From: Billgrantia zhangzhouensis
GTDB lineage: Bacteria; Pseudomonadota; Gammaproteobacteria; Pseudomonadales; Halomonadaceae
Direction: 5' to 3'
NCBI RefSeq assembly: GCF_021404465.1
Contig: NZ_JABFTT010000016.1
Location: 46,869 to 110,868, forward strand
Length of the DNA stretch: 64,000 nt
The translations under genes and the position numbers were made by a program. The notes beneath the pieces are model-generated. The model worked only from the letters and a program-made list of their open reading frames with translations. It did not search any database and was not told where the DNA came from. Numbering within the stretch: position 1 is the stretch's first letter; the number at the start of each line of letters is the position of its first letter. Shown in pieces: positions 43,528 through 51,790 of this stretch.

Positions 43528-44586
43528 ATGACGACGAAACAGCTAATTATTCAGCTTTCAACTCCACGGCGACTCATCGGCGCCGCCTGCCTGGGTGCGC
43601 TCCTGACCGGCTCGCTCTTGACGACCCAGGCCCGGGCGAGTGACATCACCCTTAACTACGCCTTCTTTGCTCCTGCCCAAACCTTTCCCGCAATACAGAT
43701 GGAGCGCTGGGCCGAGGAGGTAGAGCGGCGCACCGACGGTCGCGTTTCGGTCAATACCTTCCCGGGGGGGACCCTGCTGACCGCCGGCAATATGTATGAC
43801 GGCGTGCAGAGCGGTGTCGCCGATATCGGCCTCTCCGCCACCTCCTACGAGCCGGCGCGCTTTCCGCTGCTCAACTTGGTTGGCAACCTCACCGGTATCG
43901 AGGTCGACTCCACTGTGGCCAGCCAGGTGGTCTACGACCTGATCCGAGAGTTTCCCGCCGATCAACTGGGCCTCGAGGAGTTCAAGGTGGTCACCGCCTT
44001 CACCTCCGAACCCGGTTATCTGCATAGCCGCACCCCGGTGAGGTTCCTCGAAGAGTTACAAGGCCAGGAAATTCGCGTGCCTGGTGACAGCACCGAGGTG
44101 TTGCGCACCCTCGGCGGCGTGCCCGTGGGGCTCTCCCAGGCCGAGACCGGCGAGGCCCTTCAGTCCGGTGTGGTCGACGGCTATGTGGGCTCCCGGGAGA
44201 CGCTGATGGACCTGCAGTACGCCCGCAGTGTCCAGTACGTCACCGACTACCCGCTAACCAATGTGGTCTTCGTCGCCGCCATGAATCGACAGCGCTGGGA
44301 GTCGCTGCCCGAGGATGTCCAGCGGGTGATCGACGAACTGGGCGCCGAGATGGCCCACTTCTCCGGCGACTACCTGGACAACCATATCCAGACCTCCCTG
44401 GATTGGGCAGCCGAGAACCACGGCGTCGAGACCCTGTCCCTGAGCGACGCGGAGGCGGCACGCTGGGCTGAGCAACTAGCGCCCATCAATGAGGCACGCC
44501 TGGCCCAGGTGGCCGAGATGGGGCTGCCCGCCCATGAACTGCATGAGCGCATGCTGGAGCTGATCGAGAGCCATCGCCAACCCTGA
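43528..44586 (+). CDS. TRAP transporter substrate-binding protein, DctP type (iac-linked)
   Basis: 352 residues. Signal peptide runs to TTQARAS. DctP features: LNYAFFAPAQTFPAIQMERWAEEVE, SGVADIGLSATSYEPARFPLL and LQGQEIRVPGD. It is a close paralogue of the protein at 37154, with the same family residues throughout, but is written in GC-rich codons like the rest of the iac genes. As first gene of the TRAP operon immediately upstream of iacH and carrying the shared operator, it probably binds indole-3-acetate or a related arylacetate (inference). Confidence 0.9.
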   Translation: MTTKQLIIQLSTPRRLIGAACLGALLTGSLLTTQARASDITLNYAFFAPAQTFPAIQMERWAEEVERRTDGRVSVNTFPGGTLLTAGNMYDGVQSGVADIGLSATSYEPARFPLLNLVGNLTGIEVDSTVASQVVYDLIREFPADQLGLEEFKVVTAFTSEPGYLHSRTPVRFLEELQGQEIRVPGDSTEVLRTLGGVPVGLSQAETGEALQSGVVDGYVGSRETLMDLQYARSVQYVTDYPLTNVVFVAAMNRQRWESLPEDVQRVIDELGAEMAHFSGDYLDNHIQTSLDWAAENHGVETLSLSDAEAARWAEQLAPINEARLAQVAEMGLPAHELHERMLELIESHRQP

Positions 44587-44599
44587 GACAGGGATAGAA

Positions 44600-44622
44600 C
44601 CCGGCGATGCCATGTCGCCGGG
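44600..44622 (+). other. Hairpin between TRAP binding-protein and permease genes
   Basis: Perfect 8-base arms CCCGGCGA (44600-44607) and TCGCCGGG (44615-44622), loop of 7, in the 65-base gap before DctQ. No T run follows. It probably tunes binding-protein versus permease expression. Confidence 0.5.
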
Positions 44623-44651
44623 AGTGATCGACGCAGCGAGGCATCCGACCC

Positions 44652-45146
44652 ATGCATAGACTCAATTTTCTAATCAGCCGTGGCCTGCTGTTCGTGGCCG
44701 GAATGGCCCTGCTAGCCATGGTGTGCCTGGTCACGGCCAATATCGTGATGCGCCAAGTGGCGTCTTCCTTCGGCGGCACCACCGAGATCGTCGGCTGGCT
44801 GACGGCTGTGGTGGTCTCCCTCTCCCTGGCTTATGCGCAACTGCACAAGGCTCATGTAGAGCTGGATATCCTGGTGGCGCGCTTCCCTGCGCGCTTGCAG
44901 GCCCTGCTGCAGGCCCTGGTGGCCCTGGTCAGCCTGCTGTTCTTCGCCATGGTGGCCAGCAAGCTCTGGGAGTACGGCTACAGTGCCATGCAGCGTGGCA
45001 TGGTCTCCCAGACCCTGCGTCTGGTTCTCTATCCGATGATCTATCTGGTGGCGCTGGGCTTCTCCGCCTTCTGCCTAGTGCTGCTGTCGGATTGCCTCGG
45101 TGCGCTGAAGCGCCTGGTGGTGATGAAACGAGTGGTGATGCCATGA
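44652..45146 (+). CDS. TRAP transporter small permease, DctQ type
   Basis: 164 residues with four helices: GLLFVAGMALLAMVCLVTANIVM, WLTAVVVSLSLAYAQLHKA, LLQALVALVSLLFFAMVASKL and MIYLVALGFSAFCLVLLS. The large-permease start overlaps its stop by 4 bases (ATGA), so they are coupled. Confidence 0.88.
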   Translation: MHRLNFLISRGLLFVAGMALLAMVCLVTANIVMRQVASSFGGTTEIVGWLTAVVVSLSLAYAQLHKAHVELDILVARFPARLQALLQALVALVSLLFFAMVASKLWEYGYSAMQRGMVSQTLRLVLYPMIYLVALGFSAFCLVLLSDCLGALKRLVVMKRVVMP

Positions 45147-46432
45147 GCATGGTTTCGATGGCACTGGTCGGCATAGTGGCGCTCTTCCTGCTGATCCTGC
45201 TCAAGATGCCGATCAGCTTCGCGATGTTTATCGTCGGCTTCATCGGTATGCTGCATATCACCAGCCCGATGGCCGCCTATAACATCATCAGCTCGGGGAT
45301 CTGGGAGCAGTTGTCGGCCTACTCGTTGAGCGTGATTCCGCTGTTTATCTTCATGGGGGAGTTGCTGTTCCGATCGGGGATTACCGAGAAGATCTTCGCC
45401 TCCGCCTATGCCTGGATTGGTCACCGCAAGGGCTCCATGGCGACTACGACCATCCTCAGCAGCGCCGGTTTCGCGGCGGTCAGCGGTTCTAATACCGCCA
45501 CAGCGGCCACCGTTGGCACCATCGCCCTGCCGGAGATGAAGAAGTTCGGCTACCACCGGGCGCTCAGCGCCGGTAGCGTGGCCACCGGTGGCACCCTGGG
45601 GGTGATCATTCCGCCCAGCTCGGTGCTGATCGTGATTGCCCTGCAGGCGGAGCTGGCCATTCGCGATCTGTTTATTGCCAGCATCGTGCCGGGGCTGATC
45701 CTGGTGGCGCTGTTCGTGATGACCATTGCCTATCTCTGCCACCGTCGCCCCGAGATGGCCCCCGTGGGGGAACGCTCTCCATGGCGGGCGCGCTTGGCTT
45801 CCTTCAAGGGGGTGCTGGAAGTGGCGGCGCTGTTCGCCCTGGTGCTGGGCGGCCTCTTCGCCGGCTGGTTCACCTCCACCGAGGCCGCCGCCGTGGGCTG
45901 CGTGGGCGCCCTGGTCATCGTAGCGCTGCAGGGACGCCTGACCCTGGAGGTGCTCCAGGCGGCCCTGGCCAATGCCCTCAAGTCTTCTGCCATGATTCTG
46001 ATGCTGGTGGCCGGCGCGGTGATCTTCGGACGCTTCCTCACTGTGACGCGGCTGCCCTTCTTGGTCGGTGAGTGGGCCGCTGCCCTGCCGCTGCCGGCAG
46101 TGCTGATCATGGCCTGTGTGCTGCTGATCTACGTAATCGGCGGTGCCCTGATGGACGCTATGGGTTTCCTGATTATCTCGATCCCGATCTTCTTTCCGGT
46201 GGCCTTGGCGCTGGGCTACGACCCCATCTGGTTCGGCATCATGGTGTGCATCGTCACCAGCATGGGCGCGATCACACCGCCGGTGGGGGTCAACGCCTTT
46301 ATTGTCAAGAGCCTTGATCCGGAGCTGGGGTTCGGTGATATCTTCCGCGGGGTGGGCTACTTTATGCTGCCCTACCTGGCCTGCATTCTGCTGCTGCTGG
46401 CGATTCCCGAACTGGTCCTGTTCGTCTTGTAG
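45143..46432 (+). CDS. TRAP transporter large permease, DctM type
   Basis: 429 residues from the ATG overlapping the DctQ stop. A longer open frame extends upstream but overlaps DctQ and is not coding. Signatures: SLSVIPLFIFMGELLFRSGITE, AGFAAVSGSNTATAATVG, GGTLGVIIPPSSVLIVIAL and MGAITPPVGVNAFIVKSL. Last gene before the 77-base promoter gap of iacH. Confidence 0.92.
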   Translation: MSMVSMALVGIVALFLLILLKMPISFAMFIVGFIGMLHITSPMAAYNIISSGIWEQLSAYSLSVIPLFIFMGELLFRSGITEKIFASAYAWIGHRKGSMATTTILSSAGFAAVSGSNTATAATVGTIALPEMKKFGYHRALSAGSVATGGTLGVIIPPSSVLIVIALQAELAIRDLFIASIVPGLILVALFVMTIAYLCHRRPEMAPVGERSPWRARLASFKGVLEVAALFALVLGGLFAGWFTSTEAAAVGCVGALVIVALQGRLTLEVLQAALANALKSSAMILMLVAGAVIFGRFLTVTRLPFLVGEWAAALPLPAVLIMACVLLIYVIGGALMDAMGFLIISIPIFFPVALALGYDPIWFGIMVCIVTSMGAITPPVGVNAFIVKSLDPELGFGDIFRGVGYFMLPYLACILLLLAIPELVLFVL

Positions 46433-46472
46433 GGAAGTGGAAGTCGTATGCATTCATTGCGCCAGAAAATAC

Positions 46473-46490
46473 TTGAAATTTCATGTGAAA
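46473..46490 (+). promoter_or_regulatory. Shared island operator motif, copy 3, upstream of iacH
   Basis: TTGAAATTTCATGTGAAA; its core TGAAATTTCA is a perfect 10-base palindrome, and it matches the copies at 34885 and 43455 at all but a few bases. It lies only 20 bases before the iacH start, so a bound protein would block transcription or initiation directly. Confidence 0.6.
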
Positions 46491-46509
46491 AAGAGGGGAG
46501 GAGAGAGCC

Positions 46510-47634
46510 ATGGCCTCGGTGATCGAAGCCCTTGCCCTGGGCCAGGGCCCCAAGCGAGTGGTAGTCAAGGACAGCATCGATATCGCCGGCTACCCGACCC
46601 GGGCCGGTTCGGCGGCTCTCGCCGAGGTGCCACCGGCCGAGCGCCATGCCGAGATCGTTGAGCGCAGCCTGGCGGCGGGCTACCGCCTCGTCGGCAAGGC
46701 CAACCTCCACGAGCTGGCTTTCGGCATGACCGGCCTCAACGCCTGGACTGGTACTCCCCAGAACCCGAGTTTCCCGGAGTGGATTCCCGGCGGATCCTCC
46801 AGCGGTTCGGCAACGGCGGTAGCGGCGGGACTGGCTGAGGTGGGCATCGGCACCGATACCGGCGGCTCGATCCGCCTGCCCGCTGCTTGCTGCGGCCTCT
46901 ATGGCCTCAAGCCGAGCTTCGGGCGTCTCGATCGACGCGGGGTGATGCCGGCGCTCAGCAGCCTTGATTGCATTGGGCCCATTACCGCCGACCTGGAGGA
47001 ACTGATCGCTTTCATGGCAGCGGTGGATCCGTGCTTCGTTATGCCATCAAGCGGCGAGGCACCGCGGCTGGCCTGGCTTCGGGTGGCAGCCGACGATGCC
47101 ATCCAGGCCGCGGTGGAGGAACGTCTGGCCGCCTCGTCACTGCCCGCTTCGCCAGCCAGCCTCGCGCTGCTGGAGGAGGCCTATGGGGCGGCTATGGCGG
47201 TGATCAACCGCGAGACCTTCGAGGGCTACGCGGCCTGGCGGGACGACCCTCGCCTGGGCGCAGACGTGGCCAAGCGGCTGCGGGCGGCGGGACAGACCAG
47301 CGATGCCGAGCTGCGCGAGGCCGAGGCGCTGCGCCGTGCTTTTACCGCCGAGGTGGATCGGCTGCTCGAGACTCACGATGCCCTAGTCTTGCCGACCCTG
47401 CCCCACGCGCCCTTGACCCGGTCGGCGGCGGAGGCTGGCGAGCAGGACCTGATGATTTCCGCGCTGTTGCGGCCCTTCAACCTCTCCGGACACCCCGCCC
47501 TGACACTGCCGCTGTCACCCCAGGCGGGGTATCCGCTGGCGCTGCAGCTGGTGGGGCGGCGCGGCGATGATGCCGGCCTCTGTCGGGTCTCGCGTCTCCT
47601 GGCCGGAGCCCCACGAGCGAACGCCACCGACTAA
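46510..47634 (+). CDS. iacH: Amidase signature family protein of the indole-3-acetate pathway
   Basis: 374 residues. The amidase-signature triad is visible: Lys in VVVKDSIDIAG, cis-Ser in GTDTGGSIRLPAA and the nucleophile region PGGSSSGSATAVAAG. It is shorter than typical amidases (450-500 residues). In iac clusters IacH is an amidase-like protein acting on a ring-opened intermediate of indole-3-acetate breakdown. It is first gene of the main iac operon, followed 17 bases later by iacA. Confidence 0.8.
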   Translation: MASVIEALALGQGPKRVVVKDSIDIAGYPTRAGSAALAEVPPAERHAEIVERSLAAGYRLVGKANLHELAFGMTGLNAWTGTPQNPSFPEWIPGGSSSGSATAVAAGLAEVGIGTDTGGSIRLPAACCGLYGLKPSFGRLDRRGVMPALSSLDCIGPITADLEELIAFMAAVDPCFVMPSSGEAPRLAWLRVAADDAIQAAVEERLAASSLPASPASLALLEEAYGAAMAVINRETFEGYAAWRDDPRLGADVAKRLRAAGQTSDAELREAEALRRAFTAEVDRLLETHDALVLPTLPHAPLTRSAAEAGEQDLMISALLRPFNLSGHPALTLPLSPQAGYPLALQLVGRRGDDAGLCRVSRLLAGAPRANATD

Positions 47635-47651
47635 AACAGCAGGAGTTGCTT

Positions 47652-48797
47652 ATGCATAGCACTGTCGACAAGTCCCAATGGGGTGGGGAAGCCCGCTTCG
47701 ATGCGCTACTCGCGGCCATTCGCCAGCGTAGGGGGGAATTCGAGGCACAGCGCCATATTTCCCAAGATATCATCGAGGAGTTCCAGGCCATCGGCGTCTA
47801 TCGAGCCATGGTGCCGACCCGCTATGGTGGCGACGAGAAGGCCCCTGCCGAATTCCTGAAAATGGTCGAAGCGGTCTCGGCGGCGGACGGCTCCGCCGGC
47901 TGGGTGGCGAGCTTCGGCATGAATCCCGCCTACCTGGCGGCCCTGCCTCCGGAGACCATCGCCGAGGTGTGGAAGGACTCCCCCGACGTGGTCTTCGCCG
48001 GCGGCATTTTCCCGCCCCAGCCCGCCGAGCGGGTCGATCGTGGTTTCCGCATCTCGGGGCGCTGGAAGTACGCCAGCGGCTGCATGGGCGCCTCCCTGTG
48101 CGGGGTGGGCATCCTGCCTGATGAGGAGGGGGCTCTGCCACGCATGGCAGTGCTGCCCCGCGACCGGGTGGTGATCGACCCGACCTGGGACATGCTGGGC
48201 ATGGTGGCCACCGGCAGCCACGACCTGGTGGTCGAGGACGCCTATGTGCCGGAGGAGTGGACTTTCGTGCGCGGCGGCAAGCCCACCATCGAGGCGCCCT
48301 TCTTCCGCTACCCCTCGCTTTCCTTCGCCGCCCAAGTGCTGGCGGTGACCACCCTGGGCCTGGCCCGGGAGGCGCTGGACATCGTTCGCGCCATGGCCGG
48401 CGGGCGCAAGTCGGTCACCGGGGCCCCCAACTTGAGCGAGAGGGAATATGCCCAGATCGCCCTTGGCAAGGCCGAGGCCAGGGTGCGCGCCGCCAGGGCC
48501 TTCTTCTATGACAGCACCGAGGCCGCCTGGGCGGCCATTGAGGCTGGGGGCGAGCCGAGCCGCGACCAGGTCAACCTGCTGCGTCTCTCCACCACTCACT
48601 TGACTCAGGAGTGCGCCGGGGCGATTCGTGACGTCTACCACATCAGCGGCATGACCGGGGCCGATAACGGCCACCCTCTATCACGAATCCTGCGCGACGC
48701 CCAGCTCTGCACCCAGCACGCCTTCATGGGCGAGATCACCTGGAAGAACGCCGGAGCTATCTTCTTCGGCCATGAGCCCTTGCCGGGCTACCTCTAA
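47652..48797 (+). CDS. iacA: Indole-3-acetate monooxygenase (acyl-CoA dehydrogenase-like flavin oxygenase)
   Basis: 381 residues from the ATG at 47652, which has a CAGGAG site. The acyl-CoA dehydrogenase fold of group D flavin monooxygenases shows in EEFQAIGVYRAMVPTRYGGDE, GSAGWVASFGMNPAYLA, ISGRWKYASGCMGAS and MLGMVATGSHDLVVEDAYVP. It lacks the acyl-CoA dehydrogenase catalytic-base context. IacA hydroxylates the indole ring of indole-3-acetate at C2 with reduced flavin from IacG. The neighbouring iacB, iacCDEF, iacG, iacI and iacR genes make the assignment firm. Confidence 0.87.
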   Translation: MHSTVDKSQWGGEARFDALLAAIRQRRGEFEAQRHISQDIIEEFQAIGVYRAMVPTRYGGDEKAPAEFLKMVEAVSAADGSAGWVASFGMNPAYLAALPPETIAEVWKDSPDVVFAGGIFPPQPAERVDRGFRISGRWKYASGCMGASLCGVGILPDEEGALPRMAVLPRDRVVIDPTWDMLGMVATGSHDLVVEDAYVPEEWTFVRGGKPTIEAPFFRYPSLSFAAQVLAVTTLGLAREALDIVRAMAGGRKSVTGAPNLSEREYAQIALGKAEARVRAARAFFYDSTEAAWAAIEAGGEPSRDQVNLLRLSTTHLTQECAGAIRDVYHISGMTGADNGHPLSRILRDAQLCTQHAFMGEITWKNAGAIFFGHEPLPGYL

Positions 48798-48835
48798 GCG
48801 ACGTTGTCCACATCGACCCAACGGAGATCACCCCT

Positions 48836-49180
48836 ATGCATCGTGTACTTTTCTGCATTGGCATCAACCAGAACTTCATGGACGCCCCCACCGAGGAGGG
48901 CAAGCAGGTCTGGCAGGCCTTCAGCCAGATGATGCAGGGCATCGATGAGCTGCCCGGCGTCAACATCCTGGGGATCATGGATGACGACCGCATCATGGTT
49001 GGTCCGTCCGCCACCGCCCCCTGGACCTGCTACATCATGGCCGACGTCCCGGACTACGAGAGCGTCGTCGCCGCCTGCAACTTTTTCCGCACTATCCCGG
49101 TGGGCGAAGGCCCCTACAAGCTGTGGAAGTACGCCCGCGTCGAGGCGCGTATTGGCCGCGAGCTGGTCGTCCCCGATTAG
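48836..49180 (+). CDS. iacB: Small conserved protein of the iac pathway
   Basis: 114 residues, no signal peptide or membrane segment. Begins MHRVLFCIGINQNFMDAPTEEGK and ends RVEARIGRELVVPD. Size, position directly after iacA and pattern agree with IacB, a small protein of poorly defined function found in indole-3-acetate clusters. The beta-alpha-beta pattern suggests a ferredoxin-like (dimeric alpha-beta barrel) fold, which I infer only from the pattern. Confidence 0.75.
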   Translation: MHRVLFCIGINQNFMDAPTEEGKQVWQAFSQMMQGIDELPGVNILGIMDDDRIMVGPSATAPWTCYIMADVPDYESVVAACNFFRTIPVGEGPYKLWKYARVEARIGRELVVPD

Positions 49181-49228
49181 GGAGTGGCCATGGCCTGCCG
49201 ACCCGGATCATTCGACAAGGAGACGACA

Positions 49229-50518
49229 ATGAACAAGCTGATCGATATCGAAAACATTACCGCCGATCCCGCCCGCTTGGTGGAGGAAGGGCGCATCCAT
49301 AAGAGCCTCTACTCCAATCCTGCGATCTTCGAGCAGGAGCTGGAACGGATCTTCAACAAGACTTGGGTGTGGGTGGCCCACGAGAGCGAAGTGGCCGAGG
49401 CCGGCAGCTACAAGACCGCCTTCATTGGTCGCCAGCCGGTAATCATCAGTCGCGACCGCAAGAAGAAAATCCATGTGTTACTCAACCGCTGCCGCCACCG
49501 GGGCGCCACCGTCTGCGAGGGAAAAAAGGGCAAGACTCGTGCCTTCACCTGCCCCTATCACGGTTGGGGCTACTCTTTGGATGGCGAGCTGCGCGCCATT
49601 CCTAAGGCCGAAGAGTATGAGGGCGTTATCGACAAGCAGGAATTGCCGCTGGAGCGCCTTCGCCACGACTCTTACCAGGGGATGATCTTCGCCACCTTCA
49701 ATGAGGAGGCCGAGCCGCTGGAGACCTTCCTAGGCGGCGCCAGGAAGTGGATCGACCTCTTCATGAAGCAATCCGGTGGCTATCCGCTGCAGGTGCTTGG
49801 CGATCACCGCTTCCGCTTCCCCGGCAACTGGAAGATTCAGTTGGAGAACACCACCGACGCCTATCACTTCCCCATCGTTCACAAGTCCTTTATCTCGTCG
49901 CTGGACGACCAGACCTCCGAGGTTTTCGACTTTCTCGACGGTGAGGGCTTCGTTGAAGACTTGGGTAACGGCCACAGCGTCATGGTGATGATCCCCGAAC
50001 TGGTCGACCTGGAAGCCAACCTCGACGACCCCATTCCCGAGCGCTTCGCGGAGCTGGCCGAGGCGCTGCGCGCCGAGGGCCATGAGGAGGCCGAGGTGCG
50101 TCGCCTGGTGCGCGCCGTGGGCGGCTCGGGCTTCAACCTTAACCTCTTCCCCAACGTGGCTTGCTCTATGGCCTTTTTCCGGGTGCTGACCCCAATCAGC
50201 GTCGAGGAAACCGAGATTCACCATGTGGCTATCGGCGGTGCCGGGGCTCCGGCTCCCTTCAACCAGATGCGCATGCGCCTTCATGAGCACTTCCAGGGCC
50301 CGATGGGCTTCGGCACTCCGGACGACGCTGAGGGCTGGGAGCGAGTGCAGAAGGGTTCGCTGGCCGGCCCTGACGGCTGGATTCTGGTCAATCGAGGCCT
50401 CAAGCGCATGCAACCCTCCGCCGACGGTAACCCGGCCGGTGCGGTCTGCTCCGAGACCGGCATGCGTGCTGCCTACCAAATGTGGAAGCAACTGATGACC
50501 GACGAGGCAGGGGAGTAA
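49229..50518 (+). CDS. iacC: Ring-hydroxylating dioxygenase large subunit of the iac pathway
   Basis: 429 residues from the ATG at 49229, with an AAGGAG site; earlier in-frame GTG/ATG codons lack one. Rieske ligands are C88-R-H90 and C108-P-Y-H111. The catalytic iron region is NTTDAYHFPIVHKSF. It is related to BenA but distinct. With IacD and reductase IacF it performs the oxygenation that leads the indole-3-acetate intermediates to catechol. Confidence 0.86.
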   Translation: MNKLIDIENITADPARLVEEGRIHKSLYSNPAIFEQELERIFNKTWVWVAHESEVAEAGSYKTAFIGRQPVIISRDRKKKIHVLLNRCRHRGATVCEGKKGKTRAFTCPYHGWGYSLDGELRAIPKAEEYEGVIDKQELPLERLRHDSYQGMIFATFNEEAEPLETFLGGARKWIDLFMKQSGGYPLQVLGDHRFRFPGNWKIQLENTTDAYHFPIVHKSFISSLDDQTSEVFDFLDGEGFVEDLGNGHSVMVMIPELVDLEANLDDPIPERFAELAEALRAEGHEEAEVRRLVRAVGGSGFNLNLFPNVACSMAFFRVLTPISVEETEIHHVAIGGAGAPAPFNQMRMRLHEHFQGPMGFGTPDDAEGWERVQKGSLAGPDGWILVNRGLKRMQPSADGNPAGAVCSETGMRAAYQMWKQLMTDEAGE

Positions 50519-50524
50519 ATAACC

Positions 50525-51001
50525 ATGGCAGACAGCATGTTTCAGCAGGCGATCGACTTCCTCAACCGCGAGGCCGACCTGCTCGACCATAAGGCCTACG
50601 CCGACTGGCTGGGGCTCTGGGAGCGCGATGGCAAGTACGTGGTGCCGGTGGATACCCACGAGACCGACTTCGCCAACACCCTCAACTTCGCCTACGACGA
50701 TCACGCCATGCGCGAGATGCGGGTGGCGCGACTGCAGAGTGGCGAGTCGGTCTCCAGCGAGGCCCAGGAGGGCACGGTGCGCAGCCTGTCGCGCTTCTGC
50801 CTGCTCGACGAGGACGAGACGTCGATTCACCTGCGCTGCGCCATGTTCCTCAGCGAGGTGCGTCTGGCCAAGCCATTGCTCTATCCCGCCAACGTGGAGT
50901 ACCGGCTGACCAAGACTTCTGAGGGACTGCGCTTGCACACCAAGGTGGTGCGCCTGATCAACGCCGGCCATCACCTCAACACCGTCGCCTTTATCTTCTG
51001 A
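50525..51001 (+). CDS. iacD: Ring-hydroxylating dioxygenase small subunit of the iac pathway
   Basis: 158 residues, NTF2/SnoaL-fold beta subunit: DFLNREADLLDHKAYADWLGLWERDGKYVVPVD and the terminal VRLINAGHHLNTVAFIF. It follows iacC by 6 bases and forms the oxygenase complex with it. Confidence 0.86.
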   Translation: MADSMFQQAIDFLNREADLLDHKAYADWLGLWERDGKYVVPVDTHETDFANTLNFAYDDHAMREMRVARLQSGESVSSEAQEGTVRSLSRFCLLDEDETSIHLRCAMFLSEVRLAKPLLYPANVEYRLTKTSEGLRLHTKVVRLINAGHHLNTVAFIF

Positions 51002-51022
51002 GGCCTTCTTGAGGAGAGGCAT

Positions 51023-51766
51023 ATGCAACCGATTGCCGTGATCACCGGCGCGGCCCAGGGGCTGGGTAGCGTCATCGCCGAGCAACTGCTGGTGGATGGC
51101 TTCCGCGTAGCCATCACCGACCACGACCGGGAGGGCGCCGAGCGCCTGGCCCGGGAACTCGACCCCACGGGGGAGCGAGCCCTGGCCCTGGGCCTGGACG
51201 TGACCCGCAAGGGGGACTTCAGCACGGCCCTGACGGCGGTGGAGGCGCGCCTCGGCGCGCCCACCGCCCTGGTCAACAACGCCGCCATGACCCCGACGAC
51301 CCCGGTGATGGAGATCACCCCCGAGGAGTTTGATGCCGTGGTGGCCATCAACCAGCGCGGCACCTTTTTCGGCTGCCAGGTGTTCGGCGACTATTTCGCC
51401 GGTCGTGGCTACGGGCGCATCGTCAATATCGCCTCCCTGGCGGGGCAGAACGGCGGCACTGCCTCCGGCGCCCATTATGCCGCCAGCAAGGGCGCCATCC
51501 TGACCTTGACCAAGGTCTTCGCCGGCCAGCTGGCGGCGGCCAATGTCACCGTCAACGCGGTGGCTCCGGGCCCCCTGGACTTGCCCTCAGTACGCGCCGC
51601 GGTACCCGCCGACAAGCTGGTGGGCATCGTCGAGCGGGTGATTCCCGTCAAGCGCCTGGGCAACCCGGCCTTCGTGGCCCAGACCGTGGCGCGCCTGCTG
51701 GGCGACGAGGCTGACTTCGTCACCGGGGCAGCCTGGGACATCAACGGTGGCATCTACATGCGCTGA
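51023..51766 (+). CDS. iacE: SDR-family oxidoreductase of the iac pathway
   Basis: 247 residues. Cofactor motif TGAAQGLG (residues 8-15), NNAAM, catalytic Ser and YAASKGA. In known iac clusters IacE acts on the 2-hydroxylated indole-3-acetate intermediate, giving dioxindole-3-acetate. It lies between the dioxygenase subunit genes and the reductase gene, with a GAGGAGAGG site. Confidence 0.84.
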   Translation: MQPIAVITGAAQGLGSVIAEQLLVDGFRVAITDHDREGAERLARELDPTGERALALGLDVTRKGDFSTALTAVEARLGAPTALVNNAAMTPTTPVMEITPEEFDAVVAINQRGTFFGCQVFGDYFAGRGYGRIVNIASLAGQNGGTASGAHYAASKGAILTLTKVFAGQLAAANVTVNAVAPGPLDLPSVRAAVPADKLVGIVERVIPVKRLGNPAFVAQTVARLLGDEADFVTGAAWDINGGIYMR

Positions 51767-51790
51767 GCGTCCGTCGGCGAGGAGCGAACT

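Noticed and set aside
44723..46432. 569-codon form of the DctM permease starting inside DctQ
   Set aside because: The first 140 codons overlap DctQ in another frame; the true start at 45143 overlaps the DctQ stop by 4 bases and gives normal DctM length.
47652..48797. Ordinary acyl-CoA dehydrogenase
   Set aside because: The catalytic-base context is missing and the iac gene neighbourhood plus the separate flavin reductase fit a flavin-dependent monooxygenase.
49730..51475. 581-codon minus-strand open frame over iacC, iacD and iacE
   Set aside because: Antisense to three well-supported genes; composition (Gly/His/Val/Leu rich) reflects the opposite strand's codon bias.
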